Positions 12,001-23,202 of a stretch of DNA of 64,000 nt are shown here, piece by piece. Numbering within the stretch: position 1 is the first letter of the stretch; each line of letters begins with the position of its first letter. Below the pieces are notes generated by a model. It was given only the letters and a program-made list of their open reading frames with translations, did no database searches and was not told where the DNA came from. Source of the DNA: Euonymus europaeus (taxonomy: Eukaryota; Streptophyta; Magnoliopsida; Celastrales; Celastraceae); NCBI GenBank assembly GCA_963580455.1, contig OY756962.1, positions 24,813,001 to 24,877,000 of the forward strand, read 5' to 3'. The position numbers and the translations under genes were made by a program.

Positions 12001-15000
12001 GCGCGATCCTCCTGTTTTACTCCGTTATTCTGAGGATTCTCCTGTTGCTGAGGTTGCTCAGCAATTTCAGGAGCGGGATGCTCTTTTGGCTGAACTTAAA
12101 TCTCACTTAGAGAAGGCTCAGTCTCATATGAAGCAATGGGCTGATGGCAAACGCAGAGATCTTTCTTTTGAACCAGGTGATCAAGTGTTCATTAAATTGC
12201 AGCCTTACCGGCTGAAATCGTTAGCTCGGCGATTGAATGAAAAATTGAGTCCTCGTTATTATGGCCCTTATGCGGTGTTGGAAAGAATTGGTTCCGTGGC
12301 CTATCGTCTCCAGCTGCCTCCTGATTCATCTATCTACTGGGTTTTTCATGTCTCGCAGTTGAAACGCGCCCCTTCCGTTGTTGTCTCCTCTCAGCCTTTG
12401 CCTCTGGCTCTGTCGGCAGATTTAGTGTTAAATGCTCAGCCTGCTCAAGTGCTCCAGGTTAGGCGTTTATTGAATGGCAAACAAGAAGTGTTAATTCAGT
12501 GGCAGGATCTTCCAGCCTGTGACAACACTTGGGAGGATTATGATCTCATTAATCACCAATTTCCTCAGTTTCACCTTGAGGACAAGGTGGCTGTTGCAGG
12601 GGGGAGTATTGATAAGTTTATGACACCTGGGAAGGTCTTTTCACGGAAGAAGCAAGGGTGACTTGGTCTTTTCGTTGTTTAGGATTCTCTTTTGTGTGAA
12701 TTGTTGGTCTTTTGGGGGGTATCTTTTGAGTAATATTGAACTGGGTTCTGTGGGAGGCGCCACTCCTCGAAAGTGGTTGGTTTTGTGCTCTGTAATTTGT
12801 ATGCTGGTTGGTACTTGGTTGATTGTTTGAACTACATTTATCCTTTCCTTGTATTAATTAGTGCTGGATTGTAATTTTATCTTAGAAAGTGGTTGTGAAC
12901 TTATCACAAGGCCTATGTAGAAATGTGGTGGCACTTTCTATGTTTTTCAACTTCAGATAGATTTGTAATACATCTACTTTCTTAGTGTATGGAGAGATGA
13001 TAGGTTGGTAGTTTGTTGTTGCTGATACTGTTTTGCCAATATTACTGAGGAACATTATGTTTTTTATGTGCCTTGCTTGGTTTTACGTTTTCTTTGTCAG
13101 AGTTTCTTGATTGGGGCTAAATAATTCCTCTCTCTTCTAATCTTTCATTCTTGAAAGTTTTAGGATGTAGTTTTCCAGTGTCACAAATTTGCTGGCCATT
13201 GTCTTGTGATAAGGTAGCCAGTCATAGGGGGAAGATAATTTGATCAGAACTCTCTGTGGAATAAGAGAATTTTTGATATGGCACATTTACTTTGTGAAAA
13301 TCATTGAATAGTAAAAATATATTATGCCTTCGTTTAAGAGTAAAAAATTGTCTATCAATTTTTTTGATGCAGGTCCAAGAATTGAAGGAAAGTGAACTGG
13401 AGTTGAAGCTGATATTGGAAATGTATAGACGTGAATCTTCTGATCCAAGGTTGGAATATCAATATAAGATGCATGTTTTGCCTCATGGTCAAATTAAAGA
13501 TTTCAAATTTGATGAATGCCTTCATATTTTATGAGAACAGTTTGAAGACGTGAACATGATCACATTTATTGTTTACAGGGGAAATTAAATCGACTTAAAA
13601 CTGTTTTGGTTGCTTCCAAAGTGCCTCTAGTTACTCTCTGCAAGTATCTGCAGTTAGTTTGTGGTTCTTGATGATGCCAGTGACCTTAAATGTCTCTTCT
13701 GTAACTGCAGGGATGTCCTGGAAGCTAGGGATTCAGAATATATGGCGTGGGCTCATGTTCAAAGTTTGAAATCCTCTCTTGATGAGCAAAACCTGGAATT
13801 ACGAGTTAAGACTGCTAATGTGGCTGAAGCAGTATCACAACAGAGGCTAGCTGCTGCTGAAGCTGAAATTGCAGACTTGAGACAGAAGTTGGAAGGTTCT
13901 AAAAGGTTAACCCTTGACATTAAATAATTCTATACTTTTGAGTACTTCTCCTATTGTCTAAAAAATTATAAACTTCATCACAACTGTGTTGTTTAATGTC
14001 ATACTTAAAAAGTTTTTTTTTTCTTTCTGATTAGCTAAAGATGTTTCAAATTATCAATTTTTTCTATTTACAGGAAAATGTCTAAACTTTCAGATGCTGT
14101 GAAATCAAAAAATGAAGAAAATGAAGCCTACTTATCCGAGATTGAGGTTATTTTCTGTTATTTAATGTCTTCTTCATCTTTCTATAACCATGATGTTTAA
14201 GGTTGTTCGTTTGGTATTTCTGCAGATAATTGCACAGGCTTATGATGTTATGCGGAATCAAAACCAACAACTATTGCTGCAAATTACCGAGAGAGATGAC
14301 TATAACATCAAGGTTATTTGCATATTCTCTAATGGCCTGCATTCATTCAGTTGTGCGACCATTTTGGTTTGATATAGGGGGCATATTTCTTTAATCATGG
14401 TGTGATATATAGTTTTTGTAGTTTCCTGTTATCTTAACAAATTAAGTCACTTTGCTGTTTCAGCTTGTTTTGGAAGGGGTGGGGGCAACGCAGCAACAGG
14501 ATGCTCTAGTTATGGATAAACGAAGATTGAATATGGAGATTCAGCTAGTGAATGGATCAGCTGATTTCTATCACATGAAAACTGCTAGAATTGAAGATCA
14601 GGTAGCTTTTGCAATGGTTTTTTTATTATTGGATCTATTAGACTTGGAAGGTAGATTTTGACGATGGATACTCTATTTGTAGTTGAGAATTTGCTCAGAC
14701 CAGATTCAGAGACTTGGGGAAGACAGGCTTCGAAAATCTTCCACTCTGGAAAATACGCAGAAGAGATTGCTAGATGTTAGAACATCATCTAATCAGTTAA
14801 GGGAGAATATGGACGAATCTCAGTCTAAGGTTGAAAGAAGTCGAGCAGCTCTTTTGGAGCGGCGGGTAGAACTAGACAGAGAAAGGTAGTGAAGTGAAAG
14901 TTATATTCTCTTTTAATGCATGCAAAATGCAAGCTTGGATTGACCTTTATTTTTAAGTAGGTTTGACAAGAGAAGAATAGAAGAGGAATTGGAGGTTTCT

Positions 15001-16233
15001 AGGAGAAAGCTTGCACGACTTAGAATACAGATAGAGGGTTCGTCTACTCTAGAGAAGCTTAGGCAGGAACTCAGAGAATACAAGGAAATACTCAAGTGTA
15101 GCATTTGCCTTGACAGGCCAAAAGAGGTAAAGATTTGATCATGATTTTAGTGTTTTATGCATTTCTGTTTGGACGCTAGGTTCTAGGAATTCATCTCATG
15201 ATTAATTAATGTTGACAGATGAACTGCTGGACCCTTGGAAACACTGAGAATATTAGAAAGAATAAGTAAACGAGTCATTAATCCTTCTCTGAGCTTAGGC
15301 CCTTGCCTTTTTGTACCTATCGCCTAAGGCCCTAACAGGGTCTTTGCGCCTCGAGTGCGCTTTGCGCTCGTAATAACACTATGAAGATAGTAGGTTTGGC
15401 TCATGCAGGGTATCCCTTCATAGAGCTACTTGGTAGCATAGTGACAAATCTCTCTAGGGCCAAACCGTATGTGCCATGTACCGAGTCTTGACAGAACTTA
15501 TCATGTCGTCAAGTGAGAAACTTTTGTGCGCGTGATCGTGACTGTTCGAGTTTAGACCAATATTGGATGTCCGAATAACAAACTTGTACCTTATCGTTCT
15601 CGATTACCAAAAAAATCCTTTTATAGAAAGGATATTAGGAGTCTCATTTTTTTTATAATTCGTGGGATTTGGTCACCACTAGGCCAATGCCTGCTCCTTG
15701 ATATTAGGAGTTCATGAAATATCTTTTAATTGTTTTGAGATGTGGTTAGCATCAAGAAAGCATTCACGGACTTCTCTTGAACTATGTTTTGTGGTCTTTG
15801 AATATCTAGGAATGGCTGTTGCACCTTGCTTTTACACTTTGGCATATGCTAACATGCATTGCCTGCTCTATGGTTGGATGCCACGTTTAGCATTTCCATC
15901 TCAATGGAGTGGAAAACAGTTGTATGGCATATTTGGCTGGTGCAAGCCATGCTGGTTGATACTGTATGAAACTATCTTGATTGCTTGTAATACCATTCTG
16001 TGTATGTATGGTAGATCTACAGGAATTATCTTGTACTTTCCTCCACTTCTTATTCTCATCTTTTGGTGGCTTAGAAATTCTACTGTTCTTTCTTACTTCA
16101 GGTTGTTATCACAAAGTGCTATCACTTGTTCTGCAATCCATGCATTCATAGAATCCTTGAAAATCGTCACCGCAAGTGTCCGGCATGTTCGGCAAGTTTT
16201 GGGCCAAATGATGTCAAGCCTGTGTACATGTGA
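77..16233 (+). CDS. HUB1: E3 ubiquitin-protein ligase BRE1-like 1 (HUB1), histone H2B monoubiquitination
   Basis: BRE1-type RING E3 that, by family knowledge, monoubiquitinates histone H2B in the nucleus with a UBC1/2-type E2. Hand-spliced exons: 77-190, 2205-2366, 2516-2600, 3798-4025, 4127-4288, 4712-4905, 4982-5065, 5187-5306, 5404-5590, 5724-5884, 5964-6035, 13373-13449, 13711-13905, 14074-14146, 14226-14312, 14464-14601, 14683-14885, 14961-15126, 16102-16233. They sum to 880 codons with every phase closing, giving 879 aa, close to Arabidopsis HUB1 (878). The N-terminus ([13 protein letters not shown]) resembles HUB1 rather than HUB2. The middle is long coiled coil. The C3HC4 RING ([10 protein letters not shown], then [10 protein letters not shown] and KCPAC) is split between the last two exons, and the protein ends [12 protein letters not shown]. 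Intron 11 (6036-13372) holds a Ty3 retrotransposon in the same orientation. No coding lesion was seen. Confidence 0.93.
1666..1835 (+). repeat. tRNA-derived SINE (Au-like), HUB1 intron 1
   Basis: Pol III-style A box (TGGCATAGTGGTTA) and B box (GGTTGTGGGTTTAAGTCC) are followed by a body with TAGCCTCTATGC and a tail with GGGGCCTTGTGCAC. This order is that of the plant Au SINE family. Copies at about 7205 and 47130 share the AACAGCCTCT core. The boundaries are approximate and no target duplication was defined. Confidence 0.55.
6135..6995. repeat. Possible DNA-transposon remnant with CATAGTT-type inverted ends, HUB1 intron 11
   Basis: The left end (GCATAGTTTTCA, then GACCGTACTGGCC) and the reverse complement of the right end (CATAGTTATCA, then CCGGTCATACCGG) are imperfect inverted matches, with CCGGT-rich subterminal DNA. 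The interior is AT-rich with a TATATA stretch at 6248-6400. No matching target duplication was found, so the limits are tentative. No coding capacity. Confidence 0.35.
7205..7360 (+). repeat. tRNA-derived SINE (Au-like), HUB1 intron 11
   Basis: A-box-like GACTCGGTGGTAGAG and B-box-like GGCAGATTCAATTCTTGG are followed by AAACAGCCTCTCCACA. The same core occurs in the copy near 47205. It is diverged and its limits are approximate. Confidence 0.5.
7662..7958 (+). repeat. 5' LTR of the HUB1-intron retrotransposon
   Basis: 297 bp, TGATAAGTT...AACTTATCA. It matches the 3' LTR except for two substitutions, seen in the contexts TTTAGGG/TTTAGGA and TTCTATG/TTCTGTG. It supplies the element's promoter by family knowledge; no clear TATA box was picked out. 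Confidence 0.95.
7961..7972 (+). other. Primer binding site, initiator tRNA-Met
   Basis: TGGTATCAGAGG lies 2 bp after the 5' LTR and matches the standard plant initiator-tRNA-Met primer site (TGGTATCAGAGC) except at the last base. Confidence 0.9.
7987..12661 (+). pseudogene. Defective gag-pol of the HUB1-intron chromovirus
   Basis: Gag-pol of a Ty3 chromovirus with several breaks. In-frame stops occur at 8095-8097 (TAG), 8362-8364 (TAG) and 8874-8876 (TGA). The frame shifts near 8600, near 9925, and at the T-run near 10390. Domains in order: gag; a CCHC knuckle ([15 protein letters not shown]) near 9020; aspartic protease ([11 protein letters not shown]) near 9270; reverse transcriptase with FFDDILVYS near 10280; RNase H near 10710-11040; HHCC integrase finger near 11350-11480; DDE integrase core near 11560-11860; and a chromodomain near 12440-12590. 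The last codons run into the 3' LTR, with the stop at 12659-12661. It cannot yield a full polyprotein as read. The breaks are more numerous than the near-identical LTRs would predict. Confidence 0.9.
12599..12606 (+). other. Polypurine tract of the HUB1-intron element
   Basis: GGGGGGAG lies three bases upstream of the 3' LTR. This is the expected position for plus-strand priming. Confidence 0.8.
12610..12906 (+). repeat. 3' LTR of the HUB1-intron retrotransposon
   Basis: 297 bp, same ends as the 5' LTR, followed by the CAAGG target duplication. Its first 52 bp are translated as the C-terminus of the pol frame. Confidence 0.95.
15127..16101 (+). other. HUB1 intron 18 with dispersed-repeat sequence
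   Basis: A GT-AG intron separating the two halves of the RING domain. The stretch 15498-15582 matches segments near 20507-20573 and 41585-41690 in inverted orientation (shared ATATTGGATGTCC and AAGTGAGAAA motifs). The open frame starting at 15698 runs through the intron into the terminal exon in the wrong frame and is not a gene. Confidence 0.5.
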
Positions 16234-19200
16234 TGTGAAGGACTGAAGGAGGAAACTTTGTTCTCTCCTTGTGGGATATGTCAATTTTCAGCTCATGGAC
16301 TTGCAGCGTACGGCTGATGGCTTTTGCATAAATATGCCCAGAGGTTCATCTTGTGGTGTTGCTGCAGAAACAGAAGAAAAATGCCGGTACCGTCTTATTG
16401 AAGAAAATCAGTTTAGATTTGTTGTAGGTTGTCGATTCGGCTGAAATTATTTATTTTGACGGTAGCCATGGCCCCGGTCATTTTTCAATTGGTTTCAGAA
16501 TTGATCAAATACTATTCCCAAAACGTTGCATGACCCTTGTAATGAAGAAACCTCATGCTGGCGTGTTTGTGGATCAAGTTGGCTACAATAGTCATTTGCA
16601 TTCAACTTCATCCCCCGTAGAAAAGCTGGAGATAAAACTGTCTTCAGTCCTCGATGATTTCAGCCTGTTGAATGTTAGGAACTTGACAATTTGCATCTTG
16701 TAATTTGTCATTTGATACTTAGCTTTCCTTAGCTGATGTGTAATTTATTTCATGCTGTTGATTTTCACCTTGAAGAGTATTGGTTGAGTAGAATTATCTG
16801 GTGTTAAGCCCAGCCTTGCAAGCTGTACTGAGTTGTTTAATATTTTACATTTTTGTTTCTTCTACAAGGAAAGCAAGAAGTTACTCTTATTAAGAGGCTC
16901 TTAATGATGTCACATAGGAGGCATTGGTTTTTGTAATATAAGTTTGTAAGTGTATTAATTTTTATTTTATTTTTTGAAGAAGTTAGATATGTATTTTGAT
17001 CGGGTTTACGAGTCTAACGATAATTTTTTGTCATAAACTAAAATAAAAATTAGACGTAAAATGTTTTGAGTTTATATTTAAGAGTGTAGAATTTTTGTAT
17101 TTTTTTTACATTTAATTTGATTTTTGTTCAAGACAAAAAAAAAATACAGGATTAGATATTTAGACTTATAAATTTGATTTAAAAAATAAAATTTAAGAAC
17201 TCCAAATCAAATTACAGCAGGTAGTTTTTCTACAGAAAATCCATATCTAGTTGTTCGGGGGGCAATTCTGTAGTCCCACAGATGGAGCAAGCAGTGATTC
17301 TGGTTATCCGAATCATTAGGACCACAACTATATGAAACATGTGCAACTTGTTTGAAGAATATACGTACGACGAAGTGAATCAAAGTGCCAGTTAACATCT
17401 TACACATATGTATGTATATGTCTTTGTAATGTGCAGTCGCATTCATCTTCGGTTTGGGGTCGAGAAACCGAAACCCGTCTGCCAGTTCCCTGCCCTGGGA
17501 GTCACTACAGTCGCATTCATCTTACTTGGAGTAGAAGTCCTTTAGCCAATTATAGTATACTGTATACACAGATTTATATATAGATGTCAAAAGCATGCTG
17601 AAAATGATGCAGTACCTTCTCTTGGTTATCACTATCAAAATTCAATTTTTTTCCTCCATTTATAGCAATTAGCAAGACATCATGGTGATTTGTTTGAGGT
17701 TAAAAAGAGAACAAAAATTTTAAAAAATAAAATAAAAAAAATGGTTGGTTTCACAAAACTCGACCCAACCCATGTGCACCCTAGTTTCGATAGCGTGTGT
17801 GTGTGTATATATATATATATAATTATTTCTACTAAATTTCACAGGGGAGGCATGTACAGCAAGTATTTTGCATACAAGAAGATGATGCTCATGCGGATTT
17901 GTCAACTTTTGGGATTATACATTTATATTCCTTGTCATCAAATAATTAAGGTACTACGTAGTATATATGCTGCTCAAGACATTGGATTCCTTTGATTCTC
18001 TGTTTTTATTCTCCATAAAATTATTATTTATATATTCAAAATAGAATCCCAAATCAATGGAAGGAATTAAACGTAGTTGTCATGTATTGGTGTCTTATGA
18101 ATGATTTTTTTTAATATGATTTTTAAAAAAAAAATTGATATTGCTTTTTTAAAATCAATTTTTTCTTCCTTCTGTGTTTTAGGGGGAAAAGAGATCACAT
18201 GCCAGTAATTGTGCTTCAAGTTAGTGGACATGCAGTTCCTTTTTCCTCTTTTTTCCCCTCCTTTTCCTTTAATCAATACGGTCAAAATAAAGAAGAAAAA
18301 TATACCATTTGTCTCCCAACTTTTATTATTTCTGCATTTGTAGATGTAGAAATATACTTTAATTTCAGTAATTCCCTCTTTTGCAAAGACAATGAGAATA
18401 TAACAAAAGATAAAATTAAAATATTACGTGATAAATAGTTATTCATTGGAAAGATGCACACATATATATAATTTTTCTTTCGTGTGCACCTATCTTTTGA
18501 AATCACTTTTGGAGTATAATATATATATTTTTTAATTTAAAATTATATTTGTGTTTGATTAGTTTTATTTGTTCAAAACAAAAATAAGGTACTGCTTAAA
18601 AAGTGTGTGAAATATTTTGTGTTTTATATCCGATGGTCTACAATTATCACGTGTCTTTTATGTTAAATTTTATTTTGTTTTGGACACAAAGTATATTATT
18701 GGATTTGTAAAATGGATCAGAGTACAAATATATATATATATATATATATTTATTTATTTATTTATTTATTTAAATGTCTTCAATCCCAAAAAAATAAGAT
18801 CTACATTTTAATTAGATACACACGAGAAAAAAAACACATATATATATATATATATGTATATATGTTTAGGGTCTCAATAAGTTTCAATTAAAGTCTTGAT
18901 GATAAATGATAATGCGAAAAGGAATGAGGATTAGTCTGTAATGTCTCTATTGATCACATAAAACTCAGAGGAAGAAAGCACGGAAATTAATGATTTGATA
19001 AATTAAAGAAGAAACATGCATCAAAAGCATACACGTAGGTATCTCATAATTATTTGATGAGCGAAAAGCGTTGATGCATTTTCTTTCCAACGTAAAAGAA
19101 ATTAAAGAAAGGAAAAATGAAAAACAAGATGACATACTTTTTTATTTTTTATTTTACCTTCAAAGACATGCATATGCCCATGACATTTACTTAAAATCCT

Positions 19201-22200
19201 TTTGATAAAGCTTATATTTAGGAAAAATAAGTTTGCTTATAAGATGACAAAAGTCGAATATTTATAAACTGTCAAATAAATTATAGGGCGTTTGATCTTC
19301 TTTTTTGATAAGTGATACTTTTAAATTTAATACTAGCTTACACCATTATGTTTCATAATTTTACCATACACTAAAGTATTTTAGAAACAAACTCGTTGAT
19401 AGAGTTTAATTTTTTTTTTATGCTTGTACGCTTTACCAAACTGACATTAAAAATAATAATCTGTTTGTGATTAGTATGTTAATTGATATTTTAATTAACT
19501 TTTTCAACTAACAATTCGATCTAAAATCATTATATTATGATTATCTTTTATGTATGTACTTCTTGACGCATTTGGAATATATAGCAAAACGATTGAACCA
19601 ATGTTCAAATCGAACTAGATTGAAATTCACTAGAATAGAGGCAAATGCTCTCAATGTCTTTGTTAATAATTTTTCAGAATGAGGCTTCAATGGCCAAAAC
19701 AAACCCTAACAAGGGCAAATCGAACATAAAAAAGACTAAAATGCTCTAGGCACTTAAAACATAAAATTATAAAATTCGGTTTAGTCCCTAAATTACTTTA
19801 AACACCAATTTGAGCCCCTAAATGAACTCGGATGGCTGAAAAGCATCTAACATCTGTGGCAAAGCTTCTGACTTCACTCCGCTTCCGACAAGATATGGCT
19901 TACTCAAAACAGAGCTCATGAACAAATACATAAATACAAGTCATATCATTTTTAAATGACAACTATGTCCCTTTTGCCATTTCATGTGTCCTACATCACT
20001 TCTAGACTTTACCCATGATGTTACATGTTCTCAAACTAACACAATCCGACAATAATTAGGTGTTAGCCTTCAGGCAAATGGATATTTTGTTGTTGATTAA
20101 TTTGTTTAATAATAATAATCTTGCAAACCCATAAAAAATTGAGATTTTATTTTCAAGAGATTTGGAAAGATCATAGACCGATTATTTATTAATTTGAAAT
20201 TGAAAAACAAACCATAATTAATTAATCACATGTATGATCACATCCATTAAATAATTAAGTCATGATCCTTAAATAAATTCCCAAGATCCTGTTCACTAAG
20301 GTATATAGCTAGACTATTTTTCTGTTTATGTTTATTTATCAAGTTAACTCAATTACTTTGACTTGAGAAAAATAATTCCCGTCAAAATAAACTATCAAAA
20401 AAGAAAAAAAAATATTTGTCATATATATGTTAATTTAGGTACTCTATGATTTTACTTTATTTTTAACTGAAAACGATATTATATAAGTTTTTCTTTTGGA
20501 CATCCAATATGAGCTTAAATTTGGACCATCGGACTCTCGATTATAAAAATTTCTCACTTAATGACATGATAAATTAAAAAAAATTAATGCTTAGCCACAA
20601 ATTAAGATATTATTCTCTGTGAGAATAAAGTCTATAATTTTTTAAATACAGGGTGTTCATCTTTTAATTCCATCTTAACCACCATCTATATATATATATA
20701 TATATTAGTCGTAACCATCATATATTAAAAATATGAAAAAGACATTAACATTATTTGTACATTATATACCCTGCGAAATTGACCTTGTCTTCGACTTACG
20801 AATTAAAACCTGCAGCCGCCCTGAAGATAAACGCCCACAAAATGTTTAACAAAGCGATCGATTAATTCACACTTTTCTTAATTATAGTAAACCAATTAAT
20901 GTCCTGACAAACCTCGGTATCCCTGTTGTCATTATCCATTGGTCAAAAGTTTAGACTACAGAAATATTAAAAAAATAAAAAAAAGATAATAACATGATGA
21001 CTTGTCACAATTTTTTTGACACATTAATTGTAAGATTCTAGCATTCATTTTCTTGCATCTTTGTCTTTTCTTTTGTCACATTTTTTTGGTAAGATTTCAT
21101 GATAATTACTGTTTAATCCCAAAAATTAGCTTCAATGATTAGGCTACTCATGGATTTTTTTAATTAGTCCATAACTAATTCTTTTTCTTTTGGTCCAATA
21201 TGGGGTATTAAAGAGTGGCCTAAAACTAATGATTAAGAAATTGGATATAAAATAATATTGGAGATAATGACACTTAGCACACTAGTACAGATAGTGGGTT
21301 TTGATAATTCTAGAAAATATTGAAGGCATATGTGTATGTATAGGACCACAATTAACTTTTTCTAAATAGAAGTTTCGCTAAAGAGAGATTTTTTAGCTTT
21401 TAACAATGCCTTAGTTTATGTGATGGTTGTCATCATAGTTAGGAAACAAACACTGGTGTGTCCACAGAAGGGAATTTTGGAATCTAGGTACTCCCAATTT
21501 CTTTGGTTTAATCATAGTTACATATAAGAATCTCACATGCATTAACAGTACTCCCACAATGATATATTTGCAACCAAGGAAAAAAAAACATTATTGTTAA
21601 CATAATATGCATGATGCAATTCAGCCAAACCTAATTTATCGTCGAGTAAAAAATTTATGTGCATTCAGATTTGACGGACTAAATTTTTTACACTCATGTC
21701 GAATTTTGAAAGGATATATGACCGGTGTATTTCTCAGTTACCAAAATTTGAGTCACAAAATAAAAAGGATTATCTTTTGTTTTGGTTTCAATAAAGCTGG
21801 TCAAGAAAGGAAACCTTCACTTATTGGGATATGTATAATAGAAAAAAAAAATCCCCAAATCATAGCTTACTTTATCATCATGTTATAATTAATTGTGTAA
21901 GTATACACACTCATAGATATATAAAATAGAAGAGAAAGAAAGTGGACTGAAATTAATGACTTATATTATGGTATTGCAAAGAAGAACCAAAAGGAATGGG
22001 ACAACATTTAATATATATAAAAATATATGTGTGTGTAATTGGAGATATGATATGTTGTCAATAATTGAGATTTAGAGTCGCTCATAAATAGAGAATTTGA
22101 AAACTCACAAAAATAAACACACCAAGATTTAACGTAGTTCGACAATGTTACAAACATTCACAGTCAAGTAGAACCGATCAATTAGAGAATTTCATTATCA

Positions 22201-22491
22201 CAAATATAATGTACAAGTTGAAAAGGAACAAAAAAACGTACTTAGAATCCAAATCCGGCCCAGAATGTTCTTACAAAAACGGAAAATATTTGCACATTTA
22301 TAGAAAATGGAGTCTTTTTTGAAGGAATAGTGTAGACATGTTTTACATACTAAATTCACCATTCTTAAAGCCAGATTGGATTTGGGTCTCCACATTATTA
22401 ATTCTCAGCCAATTTTTTCCCGACGTGATCATATGAATCAATTCAGAATCCAGTCTTGGTGTTCCTCCATGTGATCAACTATGTCGGACAG
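16234..22491. other. HUB1 3'UTR, then long AT-rich intergenic region
   Basis: The HUB1 3'UTR probably extends several hundred bases. After about 16.9 kb the DNA is AT-rich and I see no gene. It contains microsatellites (GT/AT near 17795-17822; TA then TTTA at 18728-18772; TA at 18839-18855 and 20686-20706), a dispersed-repeat fragment at 20507-20573, and a low-confidence LTR-like remnant near 22080-22400 (AACGTAGTTCGACAATG). Short open frames here have no recognisable features. Confidence 0.5.
18728..18772. repeat. Compound microsatellite (TA)n(TTTA)n
   Basis: A run of TA dinucleotides passes directly into TTTA tetranucleotides in noncoding DNA. Confidence 0.85.
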
Positions 22492-23202
22492 TCAGACGGC
22501 CTGTAATTGAGTATCCAATTGATATTCCCAGAAGGCGGGCTCATCAACCCGGAACCCATAATCGGCTCCACCCAATTGCCACGTACCAGAGTAATAGCCT
22601 CGATCACAGCCGTCGATGAGTAGGTCAGGAAGGTCAAACAATGTGTCATCACAATCCACGGAAGGAGAGCTTGCAGATTCCTGCGAATTGTTCGTGCTGG
22701 TTGACGTAGTGTCTCTGCTCGGGACGGATTCGGTCTCGTTTTCACTACTCCTGACAGCCTCCCCAGCAGCAGCCTTAGCTGCGGCGGCTTGGATGTCCTT
22801 GGGAGAGCTGGTGGCGGGACGTGGAAGCTCTTTGGCTAGCTCGGGGAAGTTGAGGTAAGCCGAGTGGCCTTTAATGGCTAGAGCGGCTACATCGTGGGCT
22901 CGAGCAGCCATTTCAGCCGTTGAATATGTTCCAAGCCATATTCTTGATTTCTTGCGAGGCTCTCGGATTTCGGATACCCATTTGCCCCAACTCCGCATTC
23001 GGACTCCTCTGTATGTTGGATGTTTCTCATTACTGCTCTTCTTCTCGTTATTACCTCTCTCAATGTCTTGGTGATGACGACTCATCTTATTTGCTCCCCT
23101 GTTTTCATGGGAATCGAAAGAGAAGGAGGCGGATGTGGTGGCGGTGGTGGTGGTGCCGAGGTTTGTTTGGGCATCACTCTCAATGTTGATTTGTTGTTCC
23201 AT
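22492..23202 (-). CDS. AP2/ERF transcription factor, DREB subfamily (group III / A-4, TINY-like)
   Basis: Single-exon nuclear transcription factor of 236 aa. The AP2/ERF DNA-binding domain spans about residues 64-120 ([19 protein letters not shown] onward, ending YLNFPE). Val at AP2 position 14 (V76) and Glu at position 19 (E81) are the DREB signature, which predicts binding to DRE/CRT (A/GCCGAC) elements. The [20 protein letters not shown] helix and the LPRPA segment after the domain resemble the A-4 group (TINY, HARDY, ERF034-039). The N-terminus is Ser/Thr/Asn-rich. The C-terminal half is acidic ([11 protein letters not shown] and a Trp-containing end) and is a probable activation region. 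No introns, as usual for the family. The exact orthologue was not assigned. Confidence 0.9.
   Translation of the reverse strand: MEQQINIESDAQTNLGTTTTATTSASFSFDSHENRGANKMSRHHQDIERGNNEKKSSNEKHPTYRGVRMRSWGKWVSEIREPRKKSRIWLGTYSTAEMAARAHDVAALAIKGHSAYLNFPELAKELPRPATSSPKDIQAAAAKAAAGEAVRSSENETESVPSRDTTSTSTNNSQESASSPSVDCDDTLFDLPDLLIDGCDRGYYSGTWQLGGADYGFRVDEPAFWEYQLDTQLQAV

Larger units (their letters stand above)
7657..12911 (+). mobile_element. Complete Ty3/gypsy chromovirus (Reina-like?) in HUB1 intron 11
   Basis: The element spans 7662-12906 (5245 bp) and is bracketed by a 5-bp target duplication CAAGG at 7657-7661 and 12907-12911. The two 297-bp LTRs both begin TGATAAGTT and end AACTTATCA, a perfect 9-bp terminal inverted repeat. 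They differ at only two positions that I could find, about 99.3% identity, implying a recent insertion. The order is PBS, gag, protease, RT, RNase H, integrase, chromodomain, PPT. Short LTRs, small size and a C-terminal chromodomain suggest the Reina clade of chromoviruses, but that assignment is inference. The element lies in the sense orientation of HUB1 within a 7.3-kb intron, about 1.6 kb after exon 11 and 0.5 kb before exon 12. Confidence 0.95.

Noticed and set aside
15698..16246. 182-aa open frame in HUB1 intron 18
   Set aside because: Starts in the intron, crosses the acceptor, and reads the RING exon in the wrong frame; the HUB1 model explains the exon.
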